DNA of 8,050 nt from Planctomycetota bacterium (GCA_026417845.1 JAOACM010000186.1:1-8050), one strand, 5' to 3'; numbered from the stretch's first letter, positions 1 through 5,569 are shown. The notes: generated by a model not told the origin, from the sequence alone. Program-made: numbers and translations.

Positions 1-19
1 AGATGTGTATAAGAGACAG
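1..19 (+). other. Nextera/Tn5 mosaic-end adapter remnant (synthetic)
   Basis: The first 19 bases read AGATGTGTATAAGAGACAG, which is exactly the engineered 19-bp Tn5 mosaic end used in Nextera tagmentation libraries. It sits flush against the end of the sequence, as untrimmed adapter would. These bases are a library artefact and not genomic DNA, and any reading frame that uses them should be discarded. It also shows that the contig end is a read or fragment end and not a biological boundary. Confidence 0.96.
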
Positions 20-84
20 CTCACGTCTTCTCTGAAAACCGCTCCTGCAGACCAAATAGCGCAACCGGCTCCGCGCCGTTCGAC

Positions 85-825
85 TCAAAACTGCTCGTCC
101 GGAGGGATTGTATCAGGGAGAGGGAGGAGGCAGTTCAACTGGAGCGTTTTGCCATCGCGCAGGATCGTAATGACCGTCGGGCCGTGCGCCGAAGTAGTTA
201 TGATATGCGCCAGGTGAGCCGGATTTTCAACGGCCAGATTCCCCACCGAAACGATGCAATCTCCCGGCCGCAAGCCGCACCTTTCCGCTGCCGTGTTCAA
301 AAATACCTGTTCCACGAACGCCCCGCGCTCAACTTTCTGGCCGAAACGTTCGCAGTTTTCCTTAGTGACCGGGAGCATTGCGATGCCGAGCCGCGGGGAA
401 GGCATGTCCGGAGGCGGAGGGACTGGGCCTTTCTTTTCCCCCGCCGGTTCCTGTTCCCCTCCTCCGCCGGGCCTCGGCGCCGAGGGGGAAGAGGCGGATC
501 GGTTGGCGGACCGCGCAACGGCCGGCGCTTCGGGCGCGGCTCTTCGCGCGCAAGCGCCTTCGTTCGGCGACGTGCCGGGATTCGCAACGCGCCCCTCTTC
601 CGTCCTACCGGCGGCAGGCGTCCCCGCGTCCCGCCCGGGCCGGGGCCGATGCCGAGCGGGAGCGTCAGTGCACTCCCGGGAGCATGACGCCGGATCGGAG
701 GCCGGGATCGAATATGCCCGAGCGGCGACGCTTGATCCGGGAGATACATATCTCGGTCGAGCGGCGACGGATATCGCGGCGAGCAATCCGGTGCCGGCTG
801 CCAGGCCGGCGGTGAGGAGTCTCAC
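85..825 (-). CDS. membrane-anchored single-PDZ-domain protein
   Basis: The likely role is peptide or protein binding at the outer face of the inner membrane; no catalytic domain is visible. The 246-residue product starts MRLLTAGLAAGTGLLAAIS, a signal peptide or membrane anchor. Residues about 25-141 form a low-complexity linker rich in Pro, Ala, Arg and Gly. Residues about 144-233 are a PDZ domain, with GAFVEQVFLNTAAERCGLRPGDCIVSVG split across its core: the AA..CGLRPGD.I..V pattern is typical of PDZ domains in HtrA-, RseP- and CtpA-type proteins, but the protease part is absent. Start choice: the GTG at 825 has GGAGG eight bases upstream. The in-frame ATG at 864 (259 residues) has AGAGG abutting the codon and would leave almost no leader from the candidate promoter at 880-908. 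The gene is divergent from the transporter at 1132. The domain call is good; the function is unknown. Confidence 0.8.
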   Translation of the reverse strand: MRLLTAGLAAGTGLLAAISVAARPRYVSPGSSVAARAYSIPASDPASCSRECTDAPARHRPRPGRDAGTPAAGRTEEGRVANPGTSPNEGACARRAAPEAPAVARSANRSASSPSAPRPGGGGEQEPAGEKKGPVPPPPDMPSPRLGIAMLPVTKENCERFGQKVERGAFVEQVFLNTAAERCGLRPGDCIVSVGNLAVENPAHLAHIITTSAHGPTVITILRDGKTLQLNCLLPLPDTIPPDEQF

Positions 826-864
826 TGGCCAGTCCTCCAACACCTCACGGGCGCTGCCTGCCAT

Positions 865-1131
865 CCTCTGGCGGAGCTGAAATTACCGGAAGGCGCGGGC
901 AGGATCAATACTTTTTCCTCCGCGACTCGACCGTATCCCTGGCGGGCACCACGAAGGGTCCACAAGCCCTTGTGGAGTATCGGAGCGTGTGCTAAGGCAT
1001 CGCCCCGGAATGGGATCCCATGACCACCGGCCCCGTCGGTGGGGACGGCTGGAGCGATGGACCAATGGGGCCCGCAAAAGGAGGGTTGCCCCCTCGCTTC
1101 GCGGCGGGCGGGCTGGTAGCGAGCCGGAATC
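865..1131. other. divergent intergenic spacer with short palindromes
   Basis: This 267-base spacer separates the minus-strand PDZ gene from the plus-strand transporter gene and must hold promoters for both. Visible symmetric sites are CCACAAG-CC-CTTGTGG (960-975), the perfect 12-bp palindrome ATGGGATCCCAT (1010-1021), and CCACCG/CGGTGG with a 7-base loop (1024-1042). Any of these could be a regulator-binding site, but none matches an operator I can name. I see no convincing plus-strand promoter and no copy of the GAGCCT repeat family. Confidence 0.5.
880..908 (-). promoter_or_regulatory. candidate sigma70-type promoter for the PDZ gene
   Basis: Read on the minus strand, TTGATC (908-903) is followed by a 17-base spacer and TAATTT (885-880). 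The -35 matches four of six consensus bases; the -10 matches only three. Spacing is ideal and the position suits transcription beginning about 45-50 bases before the GTG start at 825. It was found by eye only. Confidence 0.3.
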
Positions 1132-2202
1132 ATGGAGCTGCCTGCAGGAGAGAGAGCCTCTCGCCCGACGGGCGGGGCAGGCCCCATTCTCGCGCTGGCG
1201 TTAGCGTGCTCGGGTTGGGGCCTCGGGTTCACGATTATAAAATGGGGCCAGGCGGCTCTGGGAACGTATCTGCCCGGTGTCCCGGACGCGGGGGTGACGG
1301 CGTCTTACTCGGCGGTGCGGTTTCTGGCCGCCACCCTGGTGTTGCTTCCCCTGACATGGCGTGGCATGGGACATTTTACTTTTGCCGAGGCCGCAGGCGG
1401 AGGGTTGAGCGGTCTGTCGTTCGCCATCGGTCTCTTCCTGCAGCTCTGGGGGCTTCACTACACTTCTCCCTCTACGGCCGCATTCCTTACGAGCCTCGTC
1501 GTGGTCTTCACGCCGGTCGCGCAGGCCGTTCTCCTGCGTCGGCGGCCCCGGCGGCAGACTTGGGCGGCGGTGGCAGTGGCCGCGGCCGGTATGTTCGTTC
1601 TGACCGATCCGGCCGGCGGAGGCTTCGGACTGGGCGAATTGCTCAACTTTCTCTCCTCCATCGCCTTTACCGGCCAGATACTGTTCCTGGACGTCTATGG
1701 CCGCCGGTCGAACCCATGGCGATTCACGCTCGCGATGTTCGCCGCGACGTTTGCCTTCCACCTGGCCGTTCTGCCGGCGCTTCCCGGTTGCGGAGCGATT
1801 CCCGGCGCCGTCGCATCCGCGCTGGCGGGCGACGGCACGGTTCAGTGGACGATGGCCGTGACGGTTCTGTACAGCACGCTCGTGTCCTTCGGGCTCATGA
1901 ACGCCTTCCAGCCCATGGTGTCGCCGGCTCGGGCGGCTGTCATCTACGTACTGGAGCCCGTCTTCGCGTGGGTGTTCGCCGTGGTTCTCGGAGAGGAACG
2001 GCCGGCGATCCGGTCCGTCCTCGGCGGATCGCTCATACTGGTCGCGAACATCATCGAGGCAGCAGGGATGCCGGAGACGTCCAGCGCCGGCGCGGGCGGC
2101 CCGGTCGGGGCCCCCGACCATCGGGGCATGGGAAACTGTGCCGCGCCGTCGCGCTCCGTCTCCGACGGGGCGTCCGCGAACTATCCGCCTTCCGCGGAAT
2201 AG
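1132..2202 (+). CDS. EamA/DMT-superfamily transporter, ten membrane helices
   Basis: This is an inner-membrane permease of the drug/metabolite transporter superfamily. Members export or import amino acids, nucleotide sugars or other metabolites, and the substrate cannot be read from sequence. The 356-residue product holds two tandem EamA repeats, roughly residues 20-158 and 166-308, each with about five hydrophobic helices. Family marks include LACSGWGLGFTIIKWG near residue 24 in the first helix, the YTSPSTAAFLTSL stretch (110-122), and IYVLEPVFAWVFAVVLGEE (271-289) in the second repeat. The basic cluster RRRPRR (136-141) sits between helices as expected of a cytoplasmic loop. The tail after residue about 310 is Gly/Ala/Ser-rich, polar and longer than usual. 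The ATG at 1132 is the first reasonable start, 19 residues before the first helix, but its ribosome site is weak (GAGCCGGAA). No partner gene is evident on the same strand. Confidence 0.9.
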   Translation: MELPAGERASRPTGGAGPILALALACSGWGLGFTIIKWGQAALGTYLPGVPDAGVTASYSAVRFLAATLVLLPLTWRGMGHFTFAEAAGGGLSGLSFAIGLFLQLWGLHYTSPSTAAFLTSLVVVFTPVAQAVLLRRRPRRQTWAAVAVAAAGMFVLTDPAGGGFGLGELLNFLSSIAFTGQILFLDVYGRRSNPWRFTLAMFAATFAFHLAVLPALPGCGAIPGAVASALAGDGTVQWTMAVTVLYSTLVSFGLMNAFQPMVSPARAAVIYVLEPVFAWVFAVVLGEERPAIRSVLGGSLILVANIIEAAGMPETSSAGAGGPVGAPDHRGMGNCAAPSRSVSDGASANYPPSAE

Positions 2203-2272
2203 CAGGTCCGGGACCGCGCATTGGAGGCAACCCGGTGCCCCGGGGATGCCCGATAGGGACCGCAATTGTTTG

Positions 2273-2352
2273 GAGCCTATCCAAAAACCTCCGGTGCACA
2301 GCTTATGTGCTCAGCGTTCTCTGTCCCCGGGGAGAGTTTCTGGACAGAGGTC
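2273..2352 (+). repeat. GAGCCT-family palindromic repeat, copy A
   Basis: This copy is about 80 bp and starts GAGCCTATCCAAAAACCTCC. It ends with a decayed right terminus, GAGTTTCTGGACAGAGGTC, in place of the AGGCTC end seen in copy C. The middle, CAGCTTATGTGCTCAGCG, aligns with copies B and C. It lies about 70 bases after the transporter stop codon, in the same orientation as copy B. The right boundary is set by alignment to copy C. Confidence 0.8.
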
Positions 2353-2410
2353 CTTACCCCATATATGGTACCGCAGCGGGCAGAGCAGGCCCATTATACC
2401 AGCGCTACTG

Positions 2411-2471
2411 TTGTTGCCACATTCGGGCGCGCAACTGCGCATGGCAGTCGCCACCCGAATGCGGCAAACAA
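2411..2471. repeat. 61-bp interrupted inverted repeat (large hairpin)
   Basis: The left arm TTGTTGCCACATTCGGG (2411-2427) pairs with the right arm CCCGAATGCGGCAAACAA (2454-2471), with one mismatch (A/C) and one bulged A. The loop contains a nested GCGC-AACT-GCGC hairpin (2429-2440). No T-tract follows on either strand, so a classic intrinsic terminator is unlikely. Its termini differ from the GAGCCT family, so it appears to be a separate palindromic element. Confidence 0.7.
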
Positions 2472-2636
2472 TTACCAGAGGCCGCGCCACGGGGGGCGGG
2501 CCGTGAGATTCCCGGCCATGCTTCCGTTCGGCTCCACCGTGCGGACCCCGTAAAAAAACCGCCTTCGCTTCTTCGCTTGCCATCCGCCGCGGGAATGCTC
2601 AAATTAGCGTCGCTGTTGTGATCGGATTGGGATATT

Positions 2637-2656
2637 CGCGCCTGAGGAGAGGCGCG
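2637..2656 (+). promoter_or_regulatory. hairpin just upstream of the FHA gene
   Basis: CGCGCCT (2637-2643) and AGGCGCG (2650-2656) form a perfect 7-bp GC-rich stem around the loop GAGGAG. It ends 28 bases before the GTG start at 2685, and TTTT follows at 2665-2668. It could be a weak terminator, a leader hairpin affecting translation, or chance symmetry in GC-rich DNA. Confidence 0.45.
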
Positions 2657-2684
2657 TCCTGCGGTTTTAGCGGAGCGTCGTCAA

Positions 2685-3425
2685 GTGGCGGAACCTGTGG
2701 GTTATCTCCTGGGCGCAGGCAACAGACCGATCCCCCTTGTTCCAGGCGCCGTTATCTCGATCGGCCGGGCACCGGATAACACGGCTGTATTCGACGATAT
2801 CCTGGTCTCGCGCCATCATGCGACGATAGAGTGCGGAGCGAATGGCGAGGTGACCATACGGGACCTCGGGTCCTCGAACGGTACGTTCGTCAACGGCGAA
2901 CGGGTCGCTGACCGCAAGGTCGTAAGGGGAAACGATCTGATCCGGCTTGGCGGCCGCATGATAACTTTCATCACGGCCGAGGACGGGATCAAGCCGAAGG
3001 CGATGCAGAAACGGCAGAGGAGGAAACTTACCGAGCACGACACCGCCGTCGGAATAAGTCCCACCAAACAGACCGCTCCGGTCGAGGACGCCAGCCTTTC
3101 CGGCAACCTCCACGACCAGCCTCTCCCGCAAATACTCCAATACCTTTCTTCGAATTCCTCTACCGGGGAGCTTGCGGTCCTATCGCGCGGAGGCAGGGGG
3201 CTGATCGCGTTCAATCGCGGGTCCATCTATTACGCGGAGTACTCTGACCATAAAGGAGAACTTGCAATATATCTCCTGGCGGAAGAACACGCCGGTACTT
3301 TCATGTTTCGCGATCGGAAGGAACCGCCTCTTCTGGCTCCCAACGTCTTCGAGCCTGTGGTCAAGGTAATCTTCGAGTGCTGCCGCAGGATGGATGAGAC
3401 CCGGGCAGGCAAGGGAGACGCCTGA
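2685..3425 (+). CDS. FHA domain + DUF4388 (PATAN) signalling protein
   Basis: This is a cytoplasmic signalling adaptor of 246 residues. Residues about 5-97 form an FHA domain, a phosphothreonine-binding fold, with its signature residues intact: G27-R28, the S42-R43-H44-H45 block, and GSSNGTFVNG (62-71) with N65. Residues about 98-135 are a basic, Thr/Ser-containing linker. Residues about 136-235 are a DUF4388/PATAN domain, with LSGNLHDQPLPQILQYL at its head and FNRGSIYYAEY in the middle; this domain is common in two-component and gliding or polarity proteins. The GTG start at 2685 has GGAG nine bases upstream (2672-2675), better than any nearby ATG. The gene stands alone: 482 bases of non-coding DNA precede it and 695 follow, and it does not look operonic with nuoJ. 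A Ser/Thr kinase partner is expected but not in view. Domain calls are firm; the pathway is unknown. Confidence 0.9.
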   Translation: MAEPVGYLLGAGNRPIPLVPGAVISIGRAPDNTAVFDDILVSRHHATIECGANGEVTIRDLGSSNGTFVNGERVADRKVVRGNDLIRLGGRMITFITAEDGIKPKAMQKRQRRKLTEHDTAVGISPTKQTAPVEDASLSGNLHDQPLPQILQYLSSNSSTGELAVLSRGGRGLIAFNRGSIYYAEYSDHKGELAIYLLAEEHAGTFMFRDRKEPPLLAPNVFEPVVKVIFECCRRMDETRAGKGDA

Positions 3426-4120
3426 CGCATTCCAAATGGTGAAACGCAACGGGCTGAAGGGGGCGGACATACATTATGAGCCTATCCGAAAACCTCCGGC
3501 GCGCAGGCTCATGCGTTCAGCGAGCTCCACTGCCCGGCAGGAAGTTTTTGGGGCACTATGTGTGAGACGTCTCCAGCGATTCGATCAGGGAAGCAGGCGA
3601 ATTGCCGCTTTCGCCCCCGGATCCGGACGGTCGGAACATCCGCAGGCAATCCGGAATATATCGGATTGGGAACCGGAGAATTTCCCGCTTGCGCGGGACG
3701 ATAGAGCAGGTTACAAGTCGCACTCATTCCTTCCCGTACTGAGGACAGGTGCAATACGCTGGCCAAGGCGTATATCGCCTGTTCGGGGGTTACAGGGTCG
3801 GGTATCGTTCTGATCCCAGGGACTGCCGGACCATGGAGCCGGTTGCGCTGCTGGTCCGCGGGGGGCGGCTGTCGGAGAGGACGGGACGGGCGAATGCGGC
3901 GAGGGAGTGCGTACAGGTTTGCCTCCGGCGCTCTCTGAAAGGCGCTTGGGGGTAAAAATCGCGAAAAACGCTATCCGGCAGGTGCGGGCCCTCTCTGAGT
4001 AGCTGGTGCAACACCCCCCCCGCCACCCGCGTAAATTTCCCTGCCGTCCAGGAACATCGGGACCGGCTCCGGACCATGCGAGAGGATAGAGGCGCCCGAC
4101 AAGGGCAGGGGGGAGGGCGG
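3426..4120. other. 695-base non-coding spacer before nuoJ
   Basis: I see no protein-like reading frame and no remnant of nuoI or nuoH, which would normally precede nuoJ. Frames open here give Arg-rich products without recognisable motifs. Contents are GAGCCT repeat copy B (3478-3560), the perfect palindrome GAGACGTCTC (3564-3573), CAATCCG/CGGATTG with an 8-base AT-rich loop (3647-3668), TCCCGC-TTGC-GCGGGA (3683-3698) and AGGCG-TATAT-CGCCT (3766-3780). A G-rich stretch is followed by an eight-base C-run near 4013-4020. The nuoJ promoter should lie here, but I cannot place it. Confidence 0.6.
3478..3560 (+). repeat. GAGCCT-family palindromic repeat, copy B
   Basis: It starts GAGCCTATCCGAAAACCTCC and contains CTGCCCGGCAGGAAGTTTTT. 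Hand alignment to the reverse complement of copy C shows about 11 mismatches and one gap over 75 positions. The left end is intact; the right end has lost the AGGCTC terminus and becomes GGGGCACTATG, so the right boundary is approximate. It begins 53 bases after the FHA gene stop. Confidence 0.85.
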
Positions 4121-4669
4121 ATGGAGGACCTGGCGTTCGCCACGTGCGCTATCCTTTCCGTAATATCGGCGCTGGCTGCGGTTATGAACCGCGGCACTCC
4201 GGTCTACTCTGTGATGTGCCTTCTCCCCATGCTTGTGGGGATCGCTCTGATATTTGTTATGCTCTCGGCACCCTTCGTGGCCGCCATGCAGGTGGCTCTC
4301 TACGGGGGCGCGGTGATAGTATTGTTCCTTTTCGCCGTTATGATCCTGAACGTGCGTGGCGGAGGTTTGCGCCGGACGGAAACGATCGGCGAATGGATGG
4401 CAGGGGCCACTCTGGCCGGCTGCCTTATAGGCATTCTGGCTGCGTTCGCTGCCCTCGCCACAGGTAGAACAGAATTCCCAGTTGTGGGGAAGAGGGGTGA
4501 TGGCGGCTTCGGGAGCGCAGGCCACATCGGAGGGATAGTGGTAGCGGATCTCGTAGTTCCGTTCGAACTGGTCTCAATCCTTATCGTGGCGGTGCTAGTT
4601 GGGGCGGTCTTGATCCTCGGGCGTGACTTCTGGCGGAACCGCGGGCATGATCGCGGGGCGCCGTCATGA
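4121..4669 (+). CDS. nuoJ: NADH:quinone oxidoreductase subunit J
   Basis: This is the NuoJ (ND6-type) integral membrane subunit of respiratory complex I; it helps link quinone reduction to the antiporter-like pumps. The product is 182 residues, the usual bacterial length. It has five hydrophobic segments and the family core APFVAAMQVALYGGAVIVLF (50-69), including Y61 in the helix-3 region that carries the conserved pi-bulge. The C-terminal helix VVPFELVSILIVAVLVGAV (145-163) is also characteristic. I chose the ATG at 4121 because GGAGG lies four bases upstream (4112-4116) and it gives a normal N-terminus; the in-frame ATG at 4076 would add 15 polar residues atypical of the family. It is first in the nuoJ-K-L-M run, with no nuoI before it, and 94 bases separate it from nuoK. 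Regulation is not visible. Confidence 0.93.
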   Translation: MEDLAFATCAILSVISALAAVMNRGTPVYSVMCLLPMLVGIALIFVMLSAPFVAAMQVALYGGAVIVLFLFAVMILNVRGGGLRRTETIGEWMAGATLAGCLIGILAAFAALATGRTEFPVVGKRGDGGFGSAGHIGGIVVADLVVPFELVSILIVAVLVGAVLILGRDFWRNRGHDRGAPS

Positions 4670-4763
4670 TCGCGGATCGTCGTCCGGTCCAGCGGAAGAC
4701 ATCCAGGAGGGTGCGACCCCCGGTCTTCCGGATGTTTCCTGGCGGGCGTTCGGCGGAGAGGCG

Positions 4764-5090
4764 ATGAGCGGAACCGTTTTCAGTCCTGCCAGCTGCGCGA
4801 TGCTGGCCTCGGTACTGTTCGGCATCGGTGCGTTCGGCATAGTCTCGCGCCGCAACCTGATCGTGGTCCTGGTGGCGATAGAGATAATGCTGAACGCGGC
4901 TAACCTCGCCTTCGTCTCGTTCGCGCGTCTGCATGCAGACGGCCCGGGAGGAGGCCTGGGCCAGGCTGCCGCGTTGTTCATCATGGCGCTGGCGGCCGCC
5001 GAGGCGGCGGTGGGTCTGGCTATCGTTCTGGCCATATACAGGAGCAGAGGCACGGCGACGACCGACGGGGTTGACGTCCTGAGGGGCTGA
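4764..5090 (+). CDS. nuoK: NADH:quinone oxidoreductase subunit K
   Basis: This is the NuoK (ND4L/MrpC-type) membrane subunit of complex I, 108 residues with three transmembrane helices, close to the usual 100 or so. Both conserved membrane glutamates of the proton path are present: E40 in VAIEIMLNAANLAF (helix 2) and E80 in LAAAEAAVGLAI (helix 3), the equivalents of E36 and E72 in Escherichia coli. The start at 4764 has GGAG five bases upstream (4755-4758) and gives the normal N-terminus. The same frame is open back to an ATG at 4623, but that would overlap nuoJ and add 47 residues foreign to the family. The tail GTATTDGVDVLRG is slightly long. The spacer after it is unusual: nuoL begins only 479 bases later. 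Confidence 0.94.
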   Translation: MSGTVFSPASCAMLASVLFGIGAFGIVSRRNLIVVLVAIEIMLNAANLAFVSFARLHADGPGGGLGQAAALFIMALAAAEAAVGLAIVLAIYRSRGTATTDGVDVLRG

Positions 5091-5108
5091 TAAAACCGTG
5101 GCGACGAA

Positions 5109-5182
5109 GAGCCTGGATTCCTGCGGCGGCCGGGGTTTCCTCGGCGTCCCGCCCGCCCGTCTGAAGGTTTCCGGACAGGCTC
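5109..5182 (-). repeat. GAGCCT-family palindromic repeat, copy D (short)
   Basis: This 74-bp copy starts GAGCCTGGATTCCTGCGG and ends GAAGGTTTCCGGACAGGCTC; 19 of its last 20 bases match the equivalent end of copy C. The opposite end seems to have lost about eight bases, which explains its shorter length. It is inverted relative to copies A and B. It begins 18 bases after the nuoK stop. GAA occurs directly on both flanks (5106-5108 read as GAA, and 5183-5185), a possible but weak 3-bp target duplication. Confidence 0.75.
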
Positions 5183-5306
5183 GAAAGTATCAGGCTTCAC
5201 CGCCACGGCATGGGCGGCCGATTGCCGGGCGCTTACCGCAGCTGAAGACCGGCCCGTGGGATGCCGGAACCGTTTCCGGTGGTTTCCCGGAGCGCAGGAT
5301 GAATAA

Positions 5307-5388
5307 GAGCCTATCTCAGAAACTTCCTGCCGGACAGTGGGGCCCGCTTGGCGTATGAGCTGCGCGCCGAAGGTTTTCGGACAGGCTC
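5307..5388 (-). repeat. GAGCCT-family palindromic repeat, copy C (most complete)
   Basis: This 82-bp copy has both termini intact: GAGCCTATCTCAGAAACTTC on the left, and GAAGGTTTTCGGACAGGCTC on the right. The two 20-base ends match as inverted repeats at 15 of 20 positions, including a perfect outer GAGCCT/AGGCTC. It is inverted relative to copies A and B and served as the reference for the family. Three bases (CAA) separate it from copy E. Confidence 0.88.
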
Positions 5389-5391
5389 CAA

Positions 5392-5472
5392 GAGCCTGTT
5401 CAGGGCTTCCCGTGGCGGATCAGAGGGCGCAAAGCCGTAAGCTTCGCGGCGGCAGGTTTTTCGGATGGGATC
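5392..5472 (-). repeat. GAGCCT-family palindromic repeat, copy E
   Basis: This 81-bp diverged copy starts GAGCCTGTTCAGGGCTTCCC and ends GGCAGGTTTTTCGGATGGGATC. The right terminus has decayed from AGGCTC to GGGATC. It has the same orientation as copies C and D and lies tail to head with copy C. The junction AGGCTC-CAA-GAGCCT is itself a short inverted repeat. Confidence 0.72.
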
Positions 5473-5569
5473 GGAGTCAACGGAATACGGGCATTCCGGA
5501 ATGATGGCTCCCGAAATGCTGGAGAGGGTAGGAAGCATAAGGGTACCGGAAGGGTTCGGGATATAAGCC

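Larger units (their letters stand above)
2203..2684. other. 482-base non-coding spacer with palindromic elements
   Basis: Between the transporter stop and the FHA gene I find no protein with recognisable composition or homology. Open frames here continue from shadows of the transporter gene. The stretch holds a GAGCCT-family repeat (2273-2352), a long interrupted hairpin (2411-2471) and a short perfect hairpin (2637-2656). An A-run at about 2551-2557 lies between them without an adjacent stem, so I do not call a terminator for the transporter gene. Confidence 0.6.
5091..5569. other. nuoK-nuoL spacer filled with palindromic repeats
   Basis: nuoK and nuoL normally abut or nearly so; here 479 bases separate them. 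No credible gene is present. The spacer holds three GAGCCT-family repeats (5109-5182, 5307-5388, 5392-5472), which make up about half its length. It also holds two smaller hairpins: CCGGAA-CCGT-TTCCGG (5264-5279) and CGGAAT/ATTCCG (5481-5498). The latter overlaps the perfect palindrome CATTCCGGAATG (5492-5503). No stem followed by a clear T-tract is seen, so read-through into nuoL is possible. A secondary promoter could also lie after 5472, but I cannot identify one. Confidence 0.7.

Noticed and set aside
20..84. Possible degraded GAGCCT repeat next to the adapter
   Set aside because: CTGAAAACCGCTCCTGCAG recalls the inner block of the repeat, but neither terminus is present and the match is too short to separate from chance.
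254..880. 208-residue plus-strand open frame across the PDZ gene
   Set aside because: The minus-strand frame encodes a convincing PDZ domain and signal sequence; this one is low complexity with no recognisable fold.
970..992. Plus-strand promoter for the transporter (TTGTGG, 17 bases, TAAGGC)
   Set aside because: The spacing is right, but the -10 matches only two consensus bases, and the -35 overlaps a short hairpin. It is not supportable.
1201..2265. 354-residue minus-strand open frame opposite the transporter gene
   Set aside because: It is antisense to a clear EamA protein and its composition is biased to Arg, Gly and Glu with no domain. It is a shadow.
1020..2621. 533-residue plus-strand open frame across the transporter gene
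   Set aside because: It lies in a different frame from the EamA gene, gives an Arg/Gly-rich product without hydrophobic periodicity, and runs into non-coding DNA. It is a GC-rich shadow.
3394..3955. Possible small genes or a decayed nuoI in the spacer before nuoJ
   Set aside because: Translations of the open frames lack the ferredoxin-type Cys motifs (CxxCxxC) expected of NuoI and look random and Arg-rich. Part of the stretch is repeat copy B.
4076..4120. N-terminal extension of NuoJ
   Set aside because: The 15 extra residues are charged and Gly-rich, the ATG lacks a spaced ribosome site, and ATG 4121 gives the usual NuoJ N-terminus.
4623..4763. N-terminal extension of NuoK
   Set aside because: The frame is open back to an ATG at 4623, but it would overlap nuoJ, add 47 polar residues unknown in the family, and ignore the good ribosome site before 4764.
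2273..5472. CRISPR array
   Set aside because: The repeats are 74-83 bp, diverged, in both orientations and irregularly spaced, with genes between them. There are no regular spacers and no cas gene.
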